Origin: Acidobacteriaceae bacterium
GTDB taxonomy: Bacteria; Acidobacteriota; Terriglobia; Terriglobales; Acidobacteriaceae
Direction: 5' to 3'
Assembly (NCBI GenBank): GCA_030040175.1
Contig: JASHUF010000240.1
Coordinates: forward strand, 1 to 8,237
Length of the DNA: 8,237 nt
The notes beneath the pieces are model-generated. The model had not been told where the DNA came from and did not search any database. It saw nothing but the letters and a program-made list of their open reading frames with translations. Shown piece by piece: positions 1 to 7,073 of the stretch. The translations under genes were made by a program, and so were the position numbers. Numbering within the stretch: position 1 is the first letter of the stretch; the number at the start of each line of letters is the position of its first letter.

Positions 1-1
1 A

Positions 2-382
2 TTTGGCGGCGCAGTCTTTGTCCTGATGCCGTCGTTGAAGACAGAGTTCGCGAAGTACCCGGCGGTTTACCGCGACCATGACGGGCAAATGAGCCACATG
101 CCGGTGGGGATGGCGGCGATCCTTCTCGCCACCGTTGCGCTCGCGGTGCTGTATGCACGGTGGCGAACGCAGCCGCTGGACATGGCATCGGGCGCTCTCG
201 CCGGTGTAACGTTTGGCGTGCTGATCGGGGTGTTCGTGATCGGCGCATTTGTCTTGCACAACTTTGCCAATCTGCAGATCGGCGCCAAGCTGGCGGCGCA
301 GCAGGCGGTCGCGTACTTTGCGGAGTGGGTGGTGGTGGGGGTGGTGATTGGGCTGATTTACCGGCCGGTGATGCGGCCGTAG
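2..382 (+). CDS. Small polytopic membrane protein, 5'-truncated by window edge
   Basis: I do not recognise this protein. The reading frame is open to the left edge: the codons before the ATG at 26 read FGGAVFVL, which continues smoothly into MPSLKTEF as the end of a membrane segment. The true start is therefore probably outside the window and the ATG at 26 is internal. Counting from that Met, three further hydrophobic stretches are visible: about residues 27-44 (after the HMPVG turn), 55-79 (a Gly/Val-rich segment ending in HNFAN) and 94-113 (FAEWVVVGVVIGLIYRP). The whole protein would then have about four membrane helices and sit in the inner membrane. The topology recalls small four-helix families such as DUF1761, but no diagnostic motif is seen. 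It ends 20 bp before the HTH gene in the same direction, so the two may be co-transcribed. Coding status is fairly sure; function is unknown. Confidence 0.65.
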   Translation, partial: FGGAVFVLMPSLKTEFAKYPAVYRDHDGQMSHMPVGMAAILLATVALAVLYARWRTQPLDMASGALAGVTFGVLIGVFVIGAFVLHNFANLQIGAKLAAQQAVAYFAEWVVVGVVIGLIYRPVMRP

Positions 383-402
383 GAATCGCGAAGAATGGCA
401 GG

Positions 403-741
403 ATGGAGATGATCACAAGTGAAAAAGGCCGGGTGAAAGCTGAGAAGAGCGGCGGCAATGTATTTGCCGATCTGGGGTTGCCTGATCCCGAGCGCGAGCT
501 GCTGAAGGCAAGGCTGACGCTGGAGATTTACCGGCTGATCCGGCAGCGCGGTTGGACACAGACTGAAGCGGGGAAGATTCTCGGCATTCAACAGCCGCAT
601 GTTTCCGCGCTGATGCGGAATCGATCAGGCTCATTCTCCGTAGAGCGCCTGATGGATTTCCTCACTGCTCTCGGCCAGGACGTGGAGATCAGCGTAAGGC
701 CCGCGCGCGGCCGGCAAGGGAAGGTTTCGCTGGCGGCGTGA
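403..741 (+). CDS. XRE/HigA-type HTH protein (HTH_37-like antitoxin), apparently without a toxin
   Basis: This is a 112-aa DNA-binding protein. An opening NVFADLGLPDPE (residues 19-30) followed by a helix-turn-helix is the layout of the HTH_37 branch of XRE/HigA-like antitoxins. The HTH spans about residues 38-75: positioning helix TQTEAGKILGI (52-62) and recognition helix QQPHVSALMRNR (63-74). The family-like GQDVEI strand (91-96) and a basic tail follow. The frame is open upstream to 160, but that part lies inside the membrane gene in another frame and reads as low-complexity Arg/Gly/Ala, so the start is placed at 403. The in-frame ATG at 409, with AGGA at 400-403 five bases before it, is equally possible. 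In this family a RelE/HigB-like (Gp49-type) toxin usually sits directly upstream; here that place is taken by a membrane protein. It may be a solitary regulator or an orphan antitoxin. Its binding site is unknown. Confidence 0.85.
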   Translation: MEMITSEKGRVKAEKSGGNVFADLGLPDPERELLKARLTLEIYRLIRQRGWTQTEAGKILGIQQPHVSALMRNRSGSFSVERLMDFLTALGQDVEISVRPARGRQGKVSLAA

Positions 742-767
742 TGGCGGTGTGCGCTCGATGGTGCTTT

Positions 768-793
768 CCCAGGTCTCAGAAGCGAGACCTGGG
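768..793. repeat. Perfect 10-bp-stem hairpin with GGGGCACCC tail between convergent genes
   Basis: The arms CCCAGGTCTC (768-777) and GAGACCTGGG (784-793) pair perfectly around the 6-base loop AGAAGC. The right arm runs on into GGCACCCGG. The element lies between the stop of the HTH gene (741) and the convergent stop of the OPT gene (808), where it could end transcription from both sides or stabilise the 3' ends. Neither side has a T-run, so it is not a textbook intrinsic terminator. The outer CCCA...TGGGGCA(C/A)CC frame matches the element at 3107-3145, which suggests a dispersed repeat family rather than a lone terminator. Confidence 0.8.
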
Positions 794-807
794 GCACCCG
801 GCGAACC

Positions 808-3036
808 CTATTTCTTTAGCGGCTTTCTTGCGAAGTAATACAGTGAATACGCGAGCGCCGCGAAGGCGGCGACGGCGACGTAGTTGTTGTCGAGAAAAGT
901 GGTGGGGAAATTGAGGAGGTCGCCTTTGCCCACGGTGGCCTCGTAGGCTTTGAGGGCGACGCCGAGCAGGCCCACGATGCCGCCGGCGGCGATCAAGCCT
1001 GAAGCAAAGAGCGAGCCGGGCGAGATTTCGCTTTCCGCTTCTTCGGCGTGGCCGGAGCGGCGGGCGGCCAGATCGACGAGGCCGCGGACCAGGCCGCCGG
1101 CGAAGATGGGCAGCGTGGTGCCGATGGGCAGATAGGCGCCGACGGCAAAGGGCAGCGAGCGGATGCCGAGCAGCTCGACGGCAATCACGATAGCCACGCC
1201 GATGAGGACCAGTCCCCAGGGTAATTTTCTGCTCAAGATGCCGTTGATGACCGTGGCCATGAGGCGGGCCTGGGGCGCGGGCGCGGCGGCCGAGCCGATC
1301 CCCTGAATCCAGTGCACTTCAATTTTTCCGGACGAGGGCGAGTAGAGATACTTGCCGTCCTGGAGCTCCGTGGAACCGATGGCGTTCAGGAGGATGAACT
1401 CGGATTTTTGGCGCGTGGTGAAGGTTTTGCCGTCGGCGGACTGGACGCGGAACTGGTTGGGCAGGTGGTGAGTGTCGCTCTGGATGGAGACGCCGGGGTG
1501 GGGCGCGTTCAGATCCCAGGGCTGCGCGGTGGCGTCGAATTCCTGCAGGCCGGTGTTCATCAGGTTGAGGGTGAAGCCGATGACGACGGTGGAGACGACC
1601 ACGCCGATGATGAGCGCGATCTGCTGCAGGCGCGGCGTGGAGCCGACGATGTAGCCGGTCTTGAGGTCCTGCGAAGTGTCACCGGAGTTGGAGGCGGCGA
1701 TGCAGACCACGCCCCCGATGGTGATGGCGAGGGCGCCGAAGGCGGGAGCGGTCCAGCCTTCGATGAGGAAGACGGCGGCCGTGGCCATGAGCGTGGCAAT
1801 GGTCATGCCGGAGACAGGGCTGGCCGAAGAGCCGACGATGCCCACGATGCGCGAGCTGACGGTGACAAAAAGGAATCCGAAGACGACGACAAGCAGCGAG
1901 GCGGCGAGATTGGCGGGCCAGCCCACGAAGGCGCCGGGAACGGGCTTGAACTCGAGAAAGAGGAACATGAGGGCAACGACGAGCAGGGAGCCGAGGATCA
2001 CCACGCGCATGGAAAGATCATTCTCAGTTCTGCTGGGCGCGGCCTGCGCGGACGCAGCGCCATCTGCATTGGGGCGCATGGTTTTAAGGCCGGCGGTGAG
2101 CGCGCTCCAGATGGTGGGCACGGTCTTGAGCAAAGTGATGAGGCCGGAGGCGGCCACGGCTCCTGCGCCCATGGGCTTGATGTAGGTGGACCAGAGGTCG
2201 CCGGGGCCCATCTGCGCGATGGGCACGAGGCCGGGATAGATGGGGTGGTCGATCTCTTTGCCGAAGAAATAAATGAGCGGCATGATGACCAGCCAGGAGA
2301 GCACGCCGCCGGCAAAGAGAACGCCGGCCACGCGGGCGCCGATGATGTAGCCCACGCCGAGGTATTCGCTGGTGGCGTTGGCGTTGATGGAGGCGCCCTT
2401 GAGAATGTGCTGCGGGCCGAAGTCGGGGTTGTAGGTGGGCTGGGCGGGCCAGGCGCGGAAGAGGTTCTCATTTTGGAAAAGCGTATAGAGGCTGCCCAGG
2501 CCGAGGCCGAGAAAAACGCGGCCGGCGAGCGAACCGCCCTTTTCGCCGGCGATAAGGACGTCGGCGCAGGCCGTGCCTTCGGGATAGGGAAGGACGCCGT
2601 GCTCCTGCACAATGAGCTGGCGGCGCAGAGGAATCATGAAGAGCACTCCCAGCCAGCCGCCGATGAGCGCGAGCATGAAGATGCGCGCGTACTCGAGATC
2701 GAAGCCGAGAAAGACCAGCGCCGGGAGGGTGAAGATGACGCCGGAGGCGATGGACTGGCCGGCGTTGCCGGTGGTCTGGACGATGTTGTTTTCGAGGATA
2801 GAAGCGCGGCCGAGGACGCGGAGGATGCTGATGGAGAGCACCGCGATGGGAATGGAGGCGGCGACGGTGAGACCGGCGCGCAGGCCCACGTAGACGGTGA
2901 CGGCGCCGAAGATGAGGCCGAACAAGCAGCCGAGCAGAATGGCGCGCAGGGTGAATTCGGGAGGCTTCTCGCTGGCCGGGACGAAAGGCTGAAAGTCGGG
3001 CGCGGGCTTCGGCGGTGTTATTGCGGGCGTGGTCAT
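808..3036 (-). CDS. OPT-family oligopeptide transporter
   Basis: This 742-aa inner-membrane protein belongs to the OPT family of proton-coupled transporters of peptides and, in some members, metal-chelator complexes. The substrate here is unknown. Conserved blocks: NNIVQTTGNAGQSIASG (83-99), YPEGTACADVL (151-161), GSSASPVSGMTIATL (402-416), SNSGDTSQDLKTG (449-461) and LPFAVGAYLPIGTTLPIFAGG (628-648). Many hydrophobic segments span the protein, the first at about 31-50. A soluble, non-hydrophobic stretch at about 495-586 interrupts the membrane part. The track-length frame runs on to 3396, but the N-terminal 120 residues of it are not family-like and overlap the divergent gene. The start chosen is the ATG at 3036, with AGGAAAGG seven bases upstream and a sequence (MTTPAITPP) that leads straight into the OPT domain. 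It is divergent from the acyltransferase gene. Family call is very sure; substrate is not. Confidence 0.95.
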   Translation of the reverse strand: MTTPAITPPKPAPDFQPFVPASEKPPEFTLRAILLGCLFGLIFGAVTVYVGLRAGLTVAASIPIAVLSISILRVLGRASILENNIVQTTGNAGQSIASGVIFTLPALVFLGFDLEYARIFMLALIGGWLGVLFMIPLRRQLIVQEHGVLPYPEGTACADVLIAGEKGGSLAGRVFLGLGLGSLYTLFQNENLFRAWPAQPTYNPDFGPQHILKGASINANATSEYLGVGYIIGARVAGVLFAGGVLSWLVIMPLIYFFGKEIDHPIYPGLVPIAQMGPGDLWSTYIKPMGAGAVAASGLITLLKTVPTIWSALTAGLKTMRPNADGAASAQAAPSRTENDLSMRVVILGSLLVVALMFLFLEFKPVPGAFVGWPANLAASLLVVVFGFLFVTVSSRIVGIVGSSASPVSGMTIATLMATAAVFLIEGWTAPAFGALAITIGGVVCIAASNSGDTSQDLKTGYIVGSTPRLQQIALIIGVVVSTVVIGFTLNLMNTGLQEFDATAQPWDLNAPHPGVSIQSDTHHLPNQFRVQSADGKTFTTRQKSEFILLNAIGSTELQDGKYLYSPSSGKIEVHWIQGIGSAAAPAPQARLMATVINGILSRKLPWGLVLIGVAIVIAVELLGIRSLPFAVGAYLPIGTTLPIFAGGLVRGLVDLAARRSGHAEEAESEISPGSLFASGLIAAGGIVGLLGVALKAYEATVGKGDLLNFPTTFLDNNYVAVAAFAALAYSLYYFARKPLKK

Positions 3037-3060
3037 CCTCAAGCCTTTCCTGAAGCGTCG

Positions 3061-3090
3061 AGTGTAGCAGCGCGGGGCGGGGTTTGACAG
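3061..3090 (-). promoter_or_regulatory. Candidate sigma70-type promoter for the OPT gene
   Basis: Read on the minus strand, CTGTCA (complement of 3085-3090, 4/6 to TTGACA) is followed after 18 bases by TACACT (complement of 3061-3066, 4/6 to TATAAT). The -10 lies about 25 bases before the ATG at 3036, giving a short leader that still includes the AGGAAAGG ribosome-binding site. Both boxes are weak and the surroundings are very GC-rich, so this is a candidate only. Confidence 0.25.
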
Positions 3091-3106
3091 CGTGGGTGAG
3101 TGCTGT

Positions 3107-3145
3107 CCCACCCTTGCGCAAAGGACGCGCACGGATGGGGCAACC
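3107..3145. repeat. Imperfect 13-bp-stem hairpin with GGGGCAACC tail in the divergent spacer
   Basis: The arms CCCACCCTTGCGC (3107-3119) and GCGCACGGATGGG (3127-3139) pair with two mismatches in 13 around the loop AAAGGAC, and the right arm runs on into GGCAACC. The element sits in the 226-bp spacer between the divergent OPT and acyltransferase genes. It shares its outer CCCA/TGGG pair and the GGCA(C/A)CC tail with the hairpin at 768-793, while the inner stem differs but remains self-complementary. It lies upstream of both genes, so a terminator role is unlikely; a dispersed repeat or a regulatory structure fits better. Confidence 0.65.
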
Positions 3146-3262
3146 AGGTTCGCGCAGAGTCCATGCCTCTTGGCGAATGGGGCTGAGTGCGCGTAGGGTA
3201 GAGTGTGCATCGCGCATGGCCGCCGGAGGCGGCGCGCCCTGGAAGTGAAACTGGAGAAGCGT

Positions 3263-4537
3263 ATGGCCGAACCGGTTGTTGTCTCCGCATCGAATATCGC
3301 CCAGGAGAGCGGCGCGGCGCTCCCTCCCGGCAGGCGGCTCGTCTCGCTCGACGTGCTGCGCGGCTTGACCATCGCCTTCATGATCATGGTCAACAATAAT
3401 GGCGGGCCGGGTTCATGGAAGGAGATGAATCACGCCGCGTGGAATGGGTTCACGGCCACGGATCTCGTTTTTCCCACGTTTCTGTTCGTGGTGGGTGTCT
3501 CCATTGTGCTGGCTACGCAGGCGCGGCTCAAGCGAGGCGGAACGCGCAACCAGCTTGCGCGTCATGCGGTCATCCGCGCTGTCGTCCTGTTTCTCTTCGG
3601 GATGGTGGTGAATAATTACCCCTATTTTCATTGGGAGAACATGCGTTTCTACGGCGTGCTGCAGCGGATCGCGATCTGCTATCTGATTGTGGAGCTGTTT
3701 TACCTGTGGGACCGGTGGGCGTGGACAAAGGTGCTGGCGCTGCTGGTTGTGCTGCTCGGCTACTGGGCGCTGGTGACCCGGGTCCCGGTGCCGGACGCCG
3801 TGGTGAAGGTCGGGGTCACACCGTATTCCTGGGGATACTCCGAGACCTGGGATCGCGTTCCGGGAGTGCCCGGCCGCGACATTCCCCTCCTGGACAAGGA
3901 TCGAAATATTGTGGCGTGGGTCGACCGGAAGCTGATGCCCGGACATCTCTACGAAGACTGGCCCGATCACGATGCGCGCGATCCCGAGGGACTGCTGAGC
4001 GACATTCCCGCCCTGGGCACCACGCTGCTGGGGCTGCTCGCGGGAATGTGGTTGCGCGGGCGGCGCACGTCCGGCGCGAAAGCGGCGGGGCTGGCTGCGG
4101 GCGCGGCCCTGTGCCTGGCGCTGGGGTATCTCTGGTCGCTCCAGTTTCCGCTGAACAAGAAGATGTGGACCAGCTCGTACGTGCTGTGGGCGGCGGGGTG
4201 GTCGCTGCTCCTGTTTGCGCTGCTCTATTGGGCGATGGAAGTGCGCGGCTGGGGAAAGAAGGGCGCAACGCGCGCCCTCGCATGGCCGTGGCTCGTCTTC
4301 GGGTTGAATGCGATTGCGGCTTACATGGTGAGCGAATTGCTTGGCCCCACGCTTGACCTGATCCGCTTCCAGGACCAGGGGCGGGGGTCAAACCCGCTGT
4401 GGTACGCGCACGTGCACTTCTTTGCCCGCATTCCCGATCCGGGATGGGCGGCCTTCGCCTACTCGGTCTCCTTTACGGCGGTGTGCTTTCTGCCGGTGTG
4501 GTGGCTGTACCGGAAGAAGATTTTCCTGAAGGTCTAG
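3263..4537 (+). CDS. HGSNAT/NagX-like membrane acyltransferase (heparan-alpha-glucosaminide N-acetyltransferase family)
   Basis: This 424-aa polytopic membrane protein resembles the bacterial relatives of human HGSNAT (DUF5009/DUF1624, NagX-like). Human HGSNAT moves an acetyl group from acetyl-CoA across the membrane onto a terminal glucosamine; bacterial substrates are mostly unproven. Family features: SLDVLRGL (28-35) at the first helix, then NHAAWNGFTATDLVFPTFLF (56-75), whose His57 aligns with the active-site histidine of HGSNAT, then a GVLQRIAICYL block after the FHWENMRF loop. About ten hydrophobic segments follow in all, with a polar loop of roughly 75 residues after the VTRVPVPD segment. 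The ATG at 3263 is chosen because GGAG (3253-3256) lies six bases upstream; the frame stays open back to a GTG at 3203 but without a good ribosome-binding site. The gene is divergent from OPT and converges on lpxK with a 20-bp gap. A role with cell-wall or scavenged amino sugars is inference. Confidence 0.9.
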   Translation: MAEPVVVSASNIAQESGAALPPGRRLVSLDVLRGLTIAFMIMVNNNGGPGSWKEMNHAAWNGFTATDLVFPTFLFVVGVSIVLATQARLKRGGTRNQLARHAVIRAVVLFLFGMVVNNYPYFHWENMRFYGVLQRIAICYLIVELFYLWDRWAWTKVLALLVVLLGYWALVTRVPVPDAVVKVGVTPYSWGYSETWDRVPGVPGRDIPLLDKDRNIVAWVDRKLMPGHLYEDWPDHDARDPEGLLSDIPALGTTLLGLLAGMWLRGRRTSGAKAAGLAAGAALCLALGYLWSLQFPLNKKMWTSSYVLWAAGWSLLLFALLYWAMEVRGWGKKGATRALAWPWLVFGLNAIAAYMVSELLGPTLDLIRFQDQGRGSNPLWYAHVHFFARIPDPGWAAFAYSVSFTAVCFLPVWWLYRKKIFLKV

Positions 4538-4557
4538 GGCCGGACCGCGGTTGCCGT

Positions 4558-5745
4558 TTACCGGCCGGACGGGGCTTGACGCGGGAGTACCGCATTCAGC
4601 AGCCAGGTGACGGCGGCTTCTTCCTCTTCAATCTCGATGCGCAGGCGCGCAGCTTCAAGCGGGAGTTCCTGCCCGTGCCCGGCGGCGAGCGGGGCGTGAG
4701 GCGAAATCAGGCGCACGCGATCCTTTTCCGTGGTGAGGAGTGCGGCGGCGCCGGTGGCCTTGGCAGCGCTGACGAGGCGCGCGAGGTCAGCCTGCGTGTA
4801 ACGATGGTGATCGGGGAAAGCGATGCGGGCGGCAAGAGAAATGCCGGCCGCGGTGAGCCCGGAGAAAAACTGATCGGGACGGGCGACTCCGCAGAAAGCA
4901 ACGACGGGCGAGTCGAGGGGCGGAACCTCCATGCAGCGGTGCAGGCGCCAGACGGGGCCTTCCCAGTTGAGCTCCGTGGCGAGGTCCGCGTCTTCAGCCG
5001 GCACCGCCAGGAGGGTGGCGCGGCGCAAGGCGCTGAGCGGCTCGCGCAGATTACCCGACGGCAGAAGACGGTCCTCGCGGTCGTGCCGGCTCACGAGAAC
5101 GATATCGATATCGCGGTGAAGCTGGCGATGCTGGAAGCCGTCGTCGAGGAGATGGATCTGGAGCGGGTGGGTGTTGAGCGGCCGTGCCGGAGGCGAAGCG
5201 GGCTCGGACCACCGCGGGTCGCTCGCGGCGCGGCTGACGATGACGCCCCGGGGAAGCGAACGCCCTTCCGGGACGCCGAGGAAGCCGGGGTCGAGGAGCG
5301 TGGGAGATTCTTCGCGATCGGAGGCGGGCGCGGAATCAGAGGCGGCGCTGCGTTCCGCTTCCCGCTCGGCGAGCAGCCCGGCCTGGTAGCGCTCAGCGGC
5401 GACGTAGACGGGCAGGCCGGATGCGCGGGCGATTTCGAGGGGCTCGTCGCCGAATTCGGCAGCACTCCCGTTAGGGTCAACGCGCGCGGGCGCGGCGCTC
5501 AGGCGGCCATAGCCGCGCGAGAGTACGGTGACGTGCACTCCGCGCTGCGCGAGTGCGCGGGCGAGCGTAAGCGTGAGCGGGGTTTTGCCGGCGCCGCCCG
5601 CGGAAAGGCTGCCGACGCTCACCACGGGCGAGCGCAGACGATGCACGGACGCAAAGCCGGCGCGGAGGCTGAGCTCGCGGGCCCCGATCGCGAGCCGGTA
5701 GAGCGGCACCAGCGGAGCCAGCCATGGCCGCGGAGAGCCGCTCAC
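4558..5745 (-). CDS. lpxK: Tetraacyldisaccharide 4'-kinase (lipid A biosynthesis)
   Basis: LpxK phosphorylates the 4' position of the tetra-acyl lipid A disaccharide at the inner face of the cytoplasmic membrane, using ATP. At 395 aa it is longer than the E. coli enzyme (328 aa). An N-terminal hydrophobic/amphipathic segment (8-20) precedes the P-loop GSLSAGGAGKTP (45-56). GDEP (99-102), DDGFQH (201-206) and FPDHH (310-314) match the catalytic and nucleotide/metal residues known from the Aquifex enzyme, and TTEKD (338-342) is conserved near the end. All key residues seem present. The extra length is mostly a Ser/Ala/Pro/Glu/Arg-rich stretch at about 127-194, between AERYQAGLLAE and HLLDDGFQH. 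The start is a GTG whose last bases overlap the waaA stop (GTGA), which implies translational coupling; no in-frame ATG lies nearby. It converges on the acyltransferase gene. Confidence 0.95.
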   Translation of the reverse strand: MSGSPRPWLAPLVPLYRLAIGARELSLRAGFASVHRLRSPVVSVGSLSAGGAGKTPLTLTLARALAQRGVHVTVLSRGYGRLSAAPARVDPNGSAAEFGDEPLEIARASGLPVYVAAERYQAGLLAEREAERSAASDSAPASDREESPTLLDPGFLGVPEGRSLPRGVIVSRAASDPRWSEPASPPARPLNTHPLQIHLLDDGFQHRQLHRDIDIVLVSRHDREDRLLPSGNLREPLSALRRATLLAVPAEDADLATELNWEGPVWRLHRCMEVPPLDSPVVAFCGVARPDQFFSGLTAAGISLAARIAFPDHHRYTQADLARLVSAAKATGAAALLTTEKDRVRLISPHAPLAAGHGQELPLEAARLRIEIEEEEAAVTWLLNAVLPRQAPSGR

Positions 5746-7049
5746 CGCCTGCGGGCCTCAATCAAGGGGCGCACCACGCGCAGAGTGCGCTCCGTGGCTC
5801 CGGCTTCGCGATCGAAGACCTCGCGGGCGCGCTCACCCATGGCTTCGGCCTCGGCGGGATCGCGCACCAGTTCTGCCATGGTTTCGCCGAGCTGCTCGAC
5901 CGCGGCGATGCGGATGGCCTTGTGCGCCTGCAAGTCGTCAATGATGCCGCGAAAGTTGGCGTAATGCGGGCCCATCACGATGGCCACGCCGAATTGCGCC
6001 GGCTCCAGAGGATTGTGGCCGCCGGCCGGGACCAGGCTGCCGCCGATGAAGGCGAAGCTGGCAAGCGAATAGACGGATGCCAGTTCGCCCATGGTGTCGA
6101 GGAGCAGCACTTCGCCGGGATGCAGCGGCGTGAGCGCGAAGGCGGGCTTGGAGGGCCAGTCTGAGCGGCGAACCCACGGAAACGGCGAGCGCGCCAGGCG
6201 CAGCGCCACGGCGCTGAAGCGCTCGGGATGGCGCGGCGCGAGGACAAGGACGAGATTGGGATCGGCCTCGAGCAGGCGCGGCCAGGCTTCGAGCAGCATG
6301 GCCTCTTCGCCCTCAAGGGTGCTGCCGGCCACCACCAGACGCAGGTCGATGGCAAGTTTGCGCAGGAGCAGCGTGGCGTCGGATTCCTCCGCGGTGCGCA
6401 CGTCGAATTTGAGATTGCCTGAGACCAGAAGGCGCTGCGGCGCGCAGCCCAGGGCGATCAGACGCTCGGCATCCACCTCGGTCTGCGCCAGGACCGCGCT
6501 TAACTGGCTCAGAAGCGGCTTCCACAGCAGCTTCATCATCTGGTAGCGCGGCCAGGAGCGATCGGAGATGCGCGCATTGACCACAGCGACGGGAATGCGG
6601 CGGCGGAAGCAGCTGTCGAGCAGGTTGGGCCAGAGCTCGGATTCGGCAAGAATCAGCATGCGCGGCTCCAGCGCCCGCAGGTAAGAGCTGACGGCCCAGG
6701 GCAGGTCGAGCGGGCAATAGAAGACGCGATTGGCGCCGAACCGCTCCCGCGCCAGCGCCTGACCGGTGGCGGTCGTGGTGGAGATGAAGAGACGATAGGC
6801 GGGAAAGCTGAAGTCGAGCTCGCTGACCAGACGGCTGACGGCCAGAACCTCACCGACGGAGACGGCGTGAAGCCAGATGACGGGAAGGGCGCCTTCCTCG
6901 CGCATGCGAGCGACCCGCGCCGGAACCTCGCCCAGCCGCTCCTTGAGGCCCTCGCGATATCTTCGCTTCGAGGCCGTGCGCCAAAGCCACCAGGGAGCGG
7001 TCAGCAGGAAAGCGGCAATGAGCGCTAGATTATAGAAAAAAAGAATCAT
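5742..7049 (-). CDS. waaA: 3-deoxy-D-manno-octulosonic acid (KDO) transferase
   Basis: WaaA (KdtA) transfers KDO from CMP-KDO to the lipid A precursor at the inner membrane, the step after LpxK. The protein has 435 aa, the usual size. An N-terminal membrane anchor (about 2-23, ending WWLWR) is followed by RYREGLKERLG, then WLHAVSVGE (59-67), whose Glu67 corresponds to the catalytic base. ESELWPN (136-142), VAGSTLEGEE (240-249), PRHPERF (272-278), DTMGELASVY (318-327) and FIGGSLVPAGGHNPLEPA (334-351) are hallmark blocks of both GT-B domains. The ATG at 7049 is chosen because it starts the anchor; the longer open frame to 7241 lies inside the divergent gene and is not family-like. GGTGA four bases upstream is a modest ribosome-binding site. 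Followed by lpxK with a 4-nt overlap. The number of KDO residues added cannot be told from sequence. Confidence 0.96.
   Translation of the reverse strand: MILFFYNLALIAAFLLTAPWWLWRTASKRRYREGLKERLGEVPARVARMREEGALPVIWLHAVSVGEVLAVSRLVSELDFSFPAYRLFISTTTATGQALARERFGANRVFYCPLDLPWAVSSYLRALEPRMLILAESELWPNLLDSCFRRRIPVAVVNARISDRSWPRYQMMKLLWKPLLSQLSAVLAQTEVDAERLIALGCAPQRLLVSGNLKFDVRTAEESDATLLLRKLAIDLRLVVAGSTLEGEEAMLLEAWPRLLEADPNLVLVLAPRHPERFSAVALRLARSPFPWVRRSDWPSKPAFALTPLHPGEVLLLDTMGELASVYSLASFAFIGGSLVPAGGHNPLEPAQFGVAIVMGPHYANFRGIIDDLQAHKAIRIAAVEQLGETMAELVRDPAEAEAMGERAREVFDREAGATERTLRVVRPLIEARRR
7026..7049 (+). promoter_or_regulatory. AT-rich patch, possible -10 region of the exported-protein gene
   Basis: TAGATTATAGAAAAAAAG is the most AT-rich patch in this part of the window and contains TAGATT (7026-7031) and TATAGA (7031-7036), each 4/6 to TATAAT, about 40 bases before the ATG at 7074. 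No good -35 is seen at the right distance. The same bases encode the start of waaA (MILFFYNLAL), which alone could explain the AT-richness. Confidence 0.2.
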
Positions 7050-7073
7050 CCCGTCACCGAAATTGCCTTCCGG

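Noticed and set aside
768..793. Canonical Rho-independent terminator
   Set aside because: The hairpin is strong but neither strand has a T-run after the stem, so it is reported as a repeat with only a possible termination role.
1312..3087. 591-codon open frame on the plus strand, antisense to the OPT gene
   Set aside because: Its product is a monotonous Gly/Glu/Asp/Ala/His mixture with no domain, and it mirrors a certain OPT coding region. Long antisense frames of this kind arise from codon bias in high-GC genes.
3084..3112. TTGACA at 3084-3089 as a plus-strand -35 box
   Set aside because: The bases 17 downstream are CCCACC, with no -10-like hexamer at 16-19 bases.
3219..3233. GCCGCC-GGA-GGCGGC mini-hairpin in the leader of the acyltransferase gene
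   Set aside because: A 6-bp GC stem with a 3-base loop is common by chance at this GC content, and no partner signal such as a riboswitch core or anti-terminator is seen.
3037..3396. 120-residue N-terminal extension of the OPT frame
   Set aside because: It is not family-like, runs through the intergenic hairpin and overlaps the acyltransferase start, whereas the ATG at 3036 has a good ribosome-binding site.
4538..4570. GGCCGGAC direct repeat and GGCCGG/CCGGCC inverted repeat between the convergent acyltransferase and lpxK stops
   Set aside because: Short, GC-only, with a 17-base loop and no T-run; not enough to call a terminator, although some termination must occur here.
4399..5964. 521-codon plus-strand open frame across the lpxK region
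   Set aside because: It overlaps the end of the acyltransferase gene, all of lpxK and part of waaA in antisense, and its product is Arg/Gly/Ala-rich without recognisable motifs. lpxK and waaA on the other strand carry all their family motifs.
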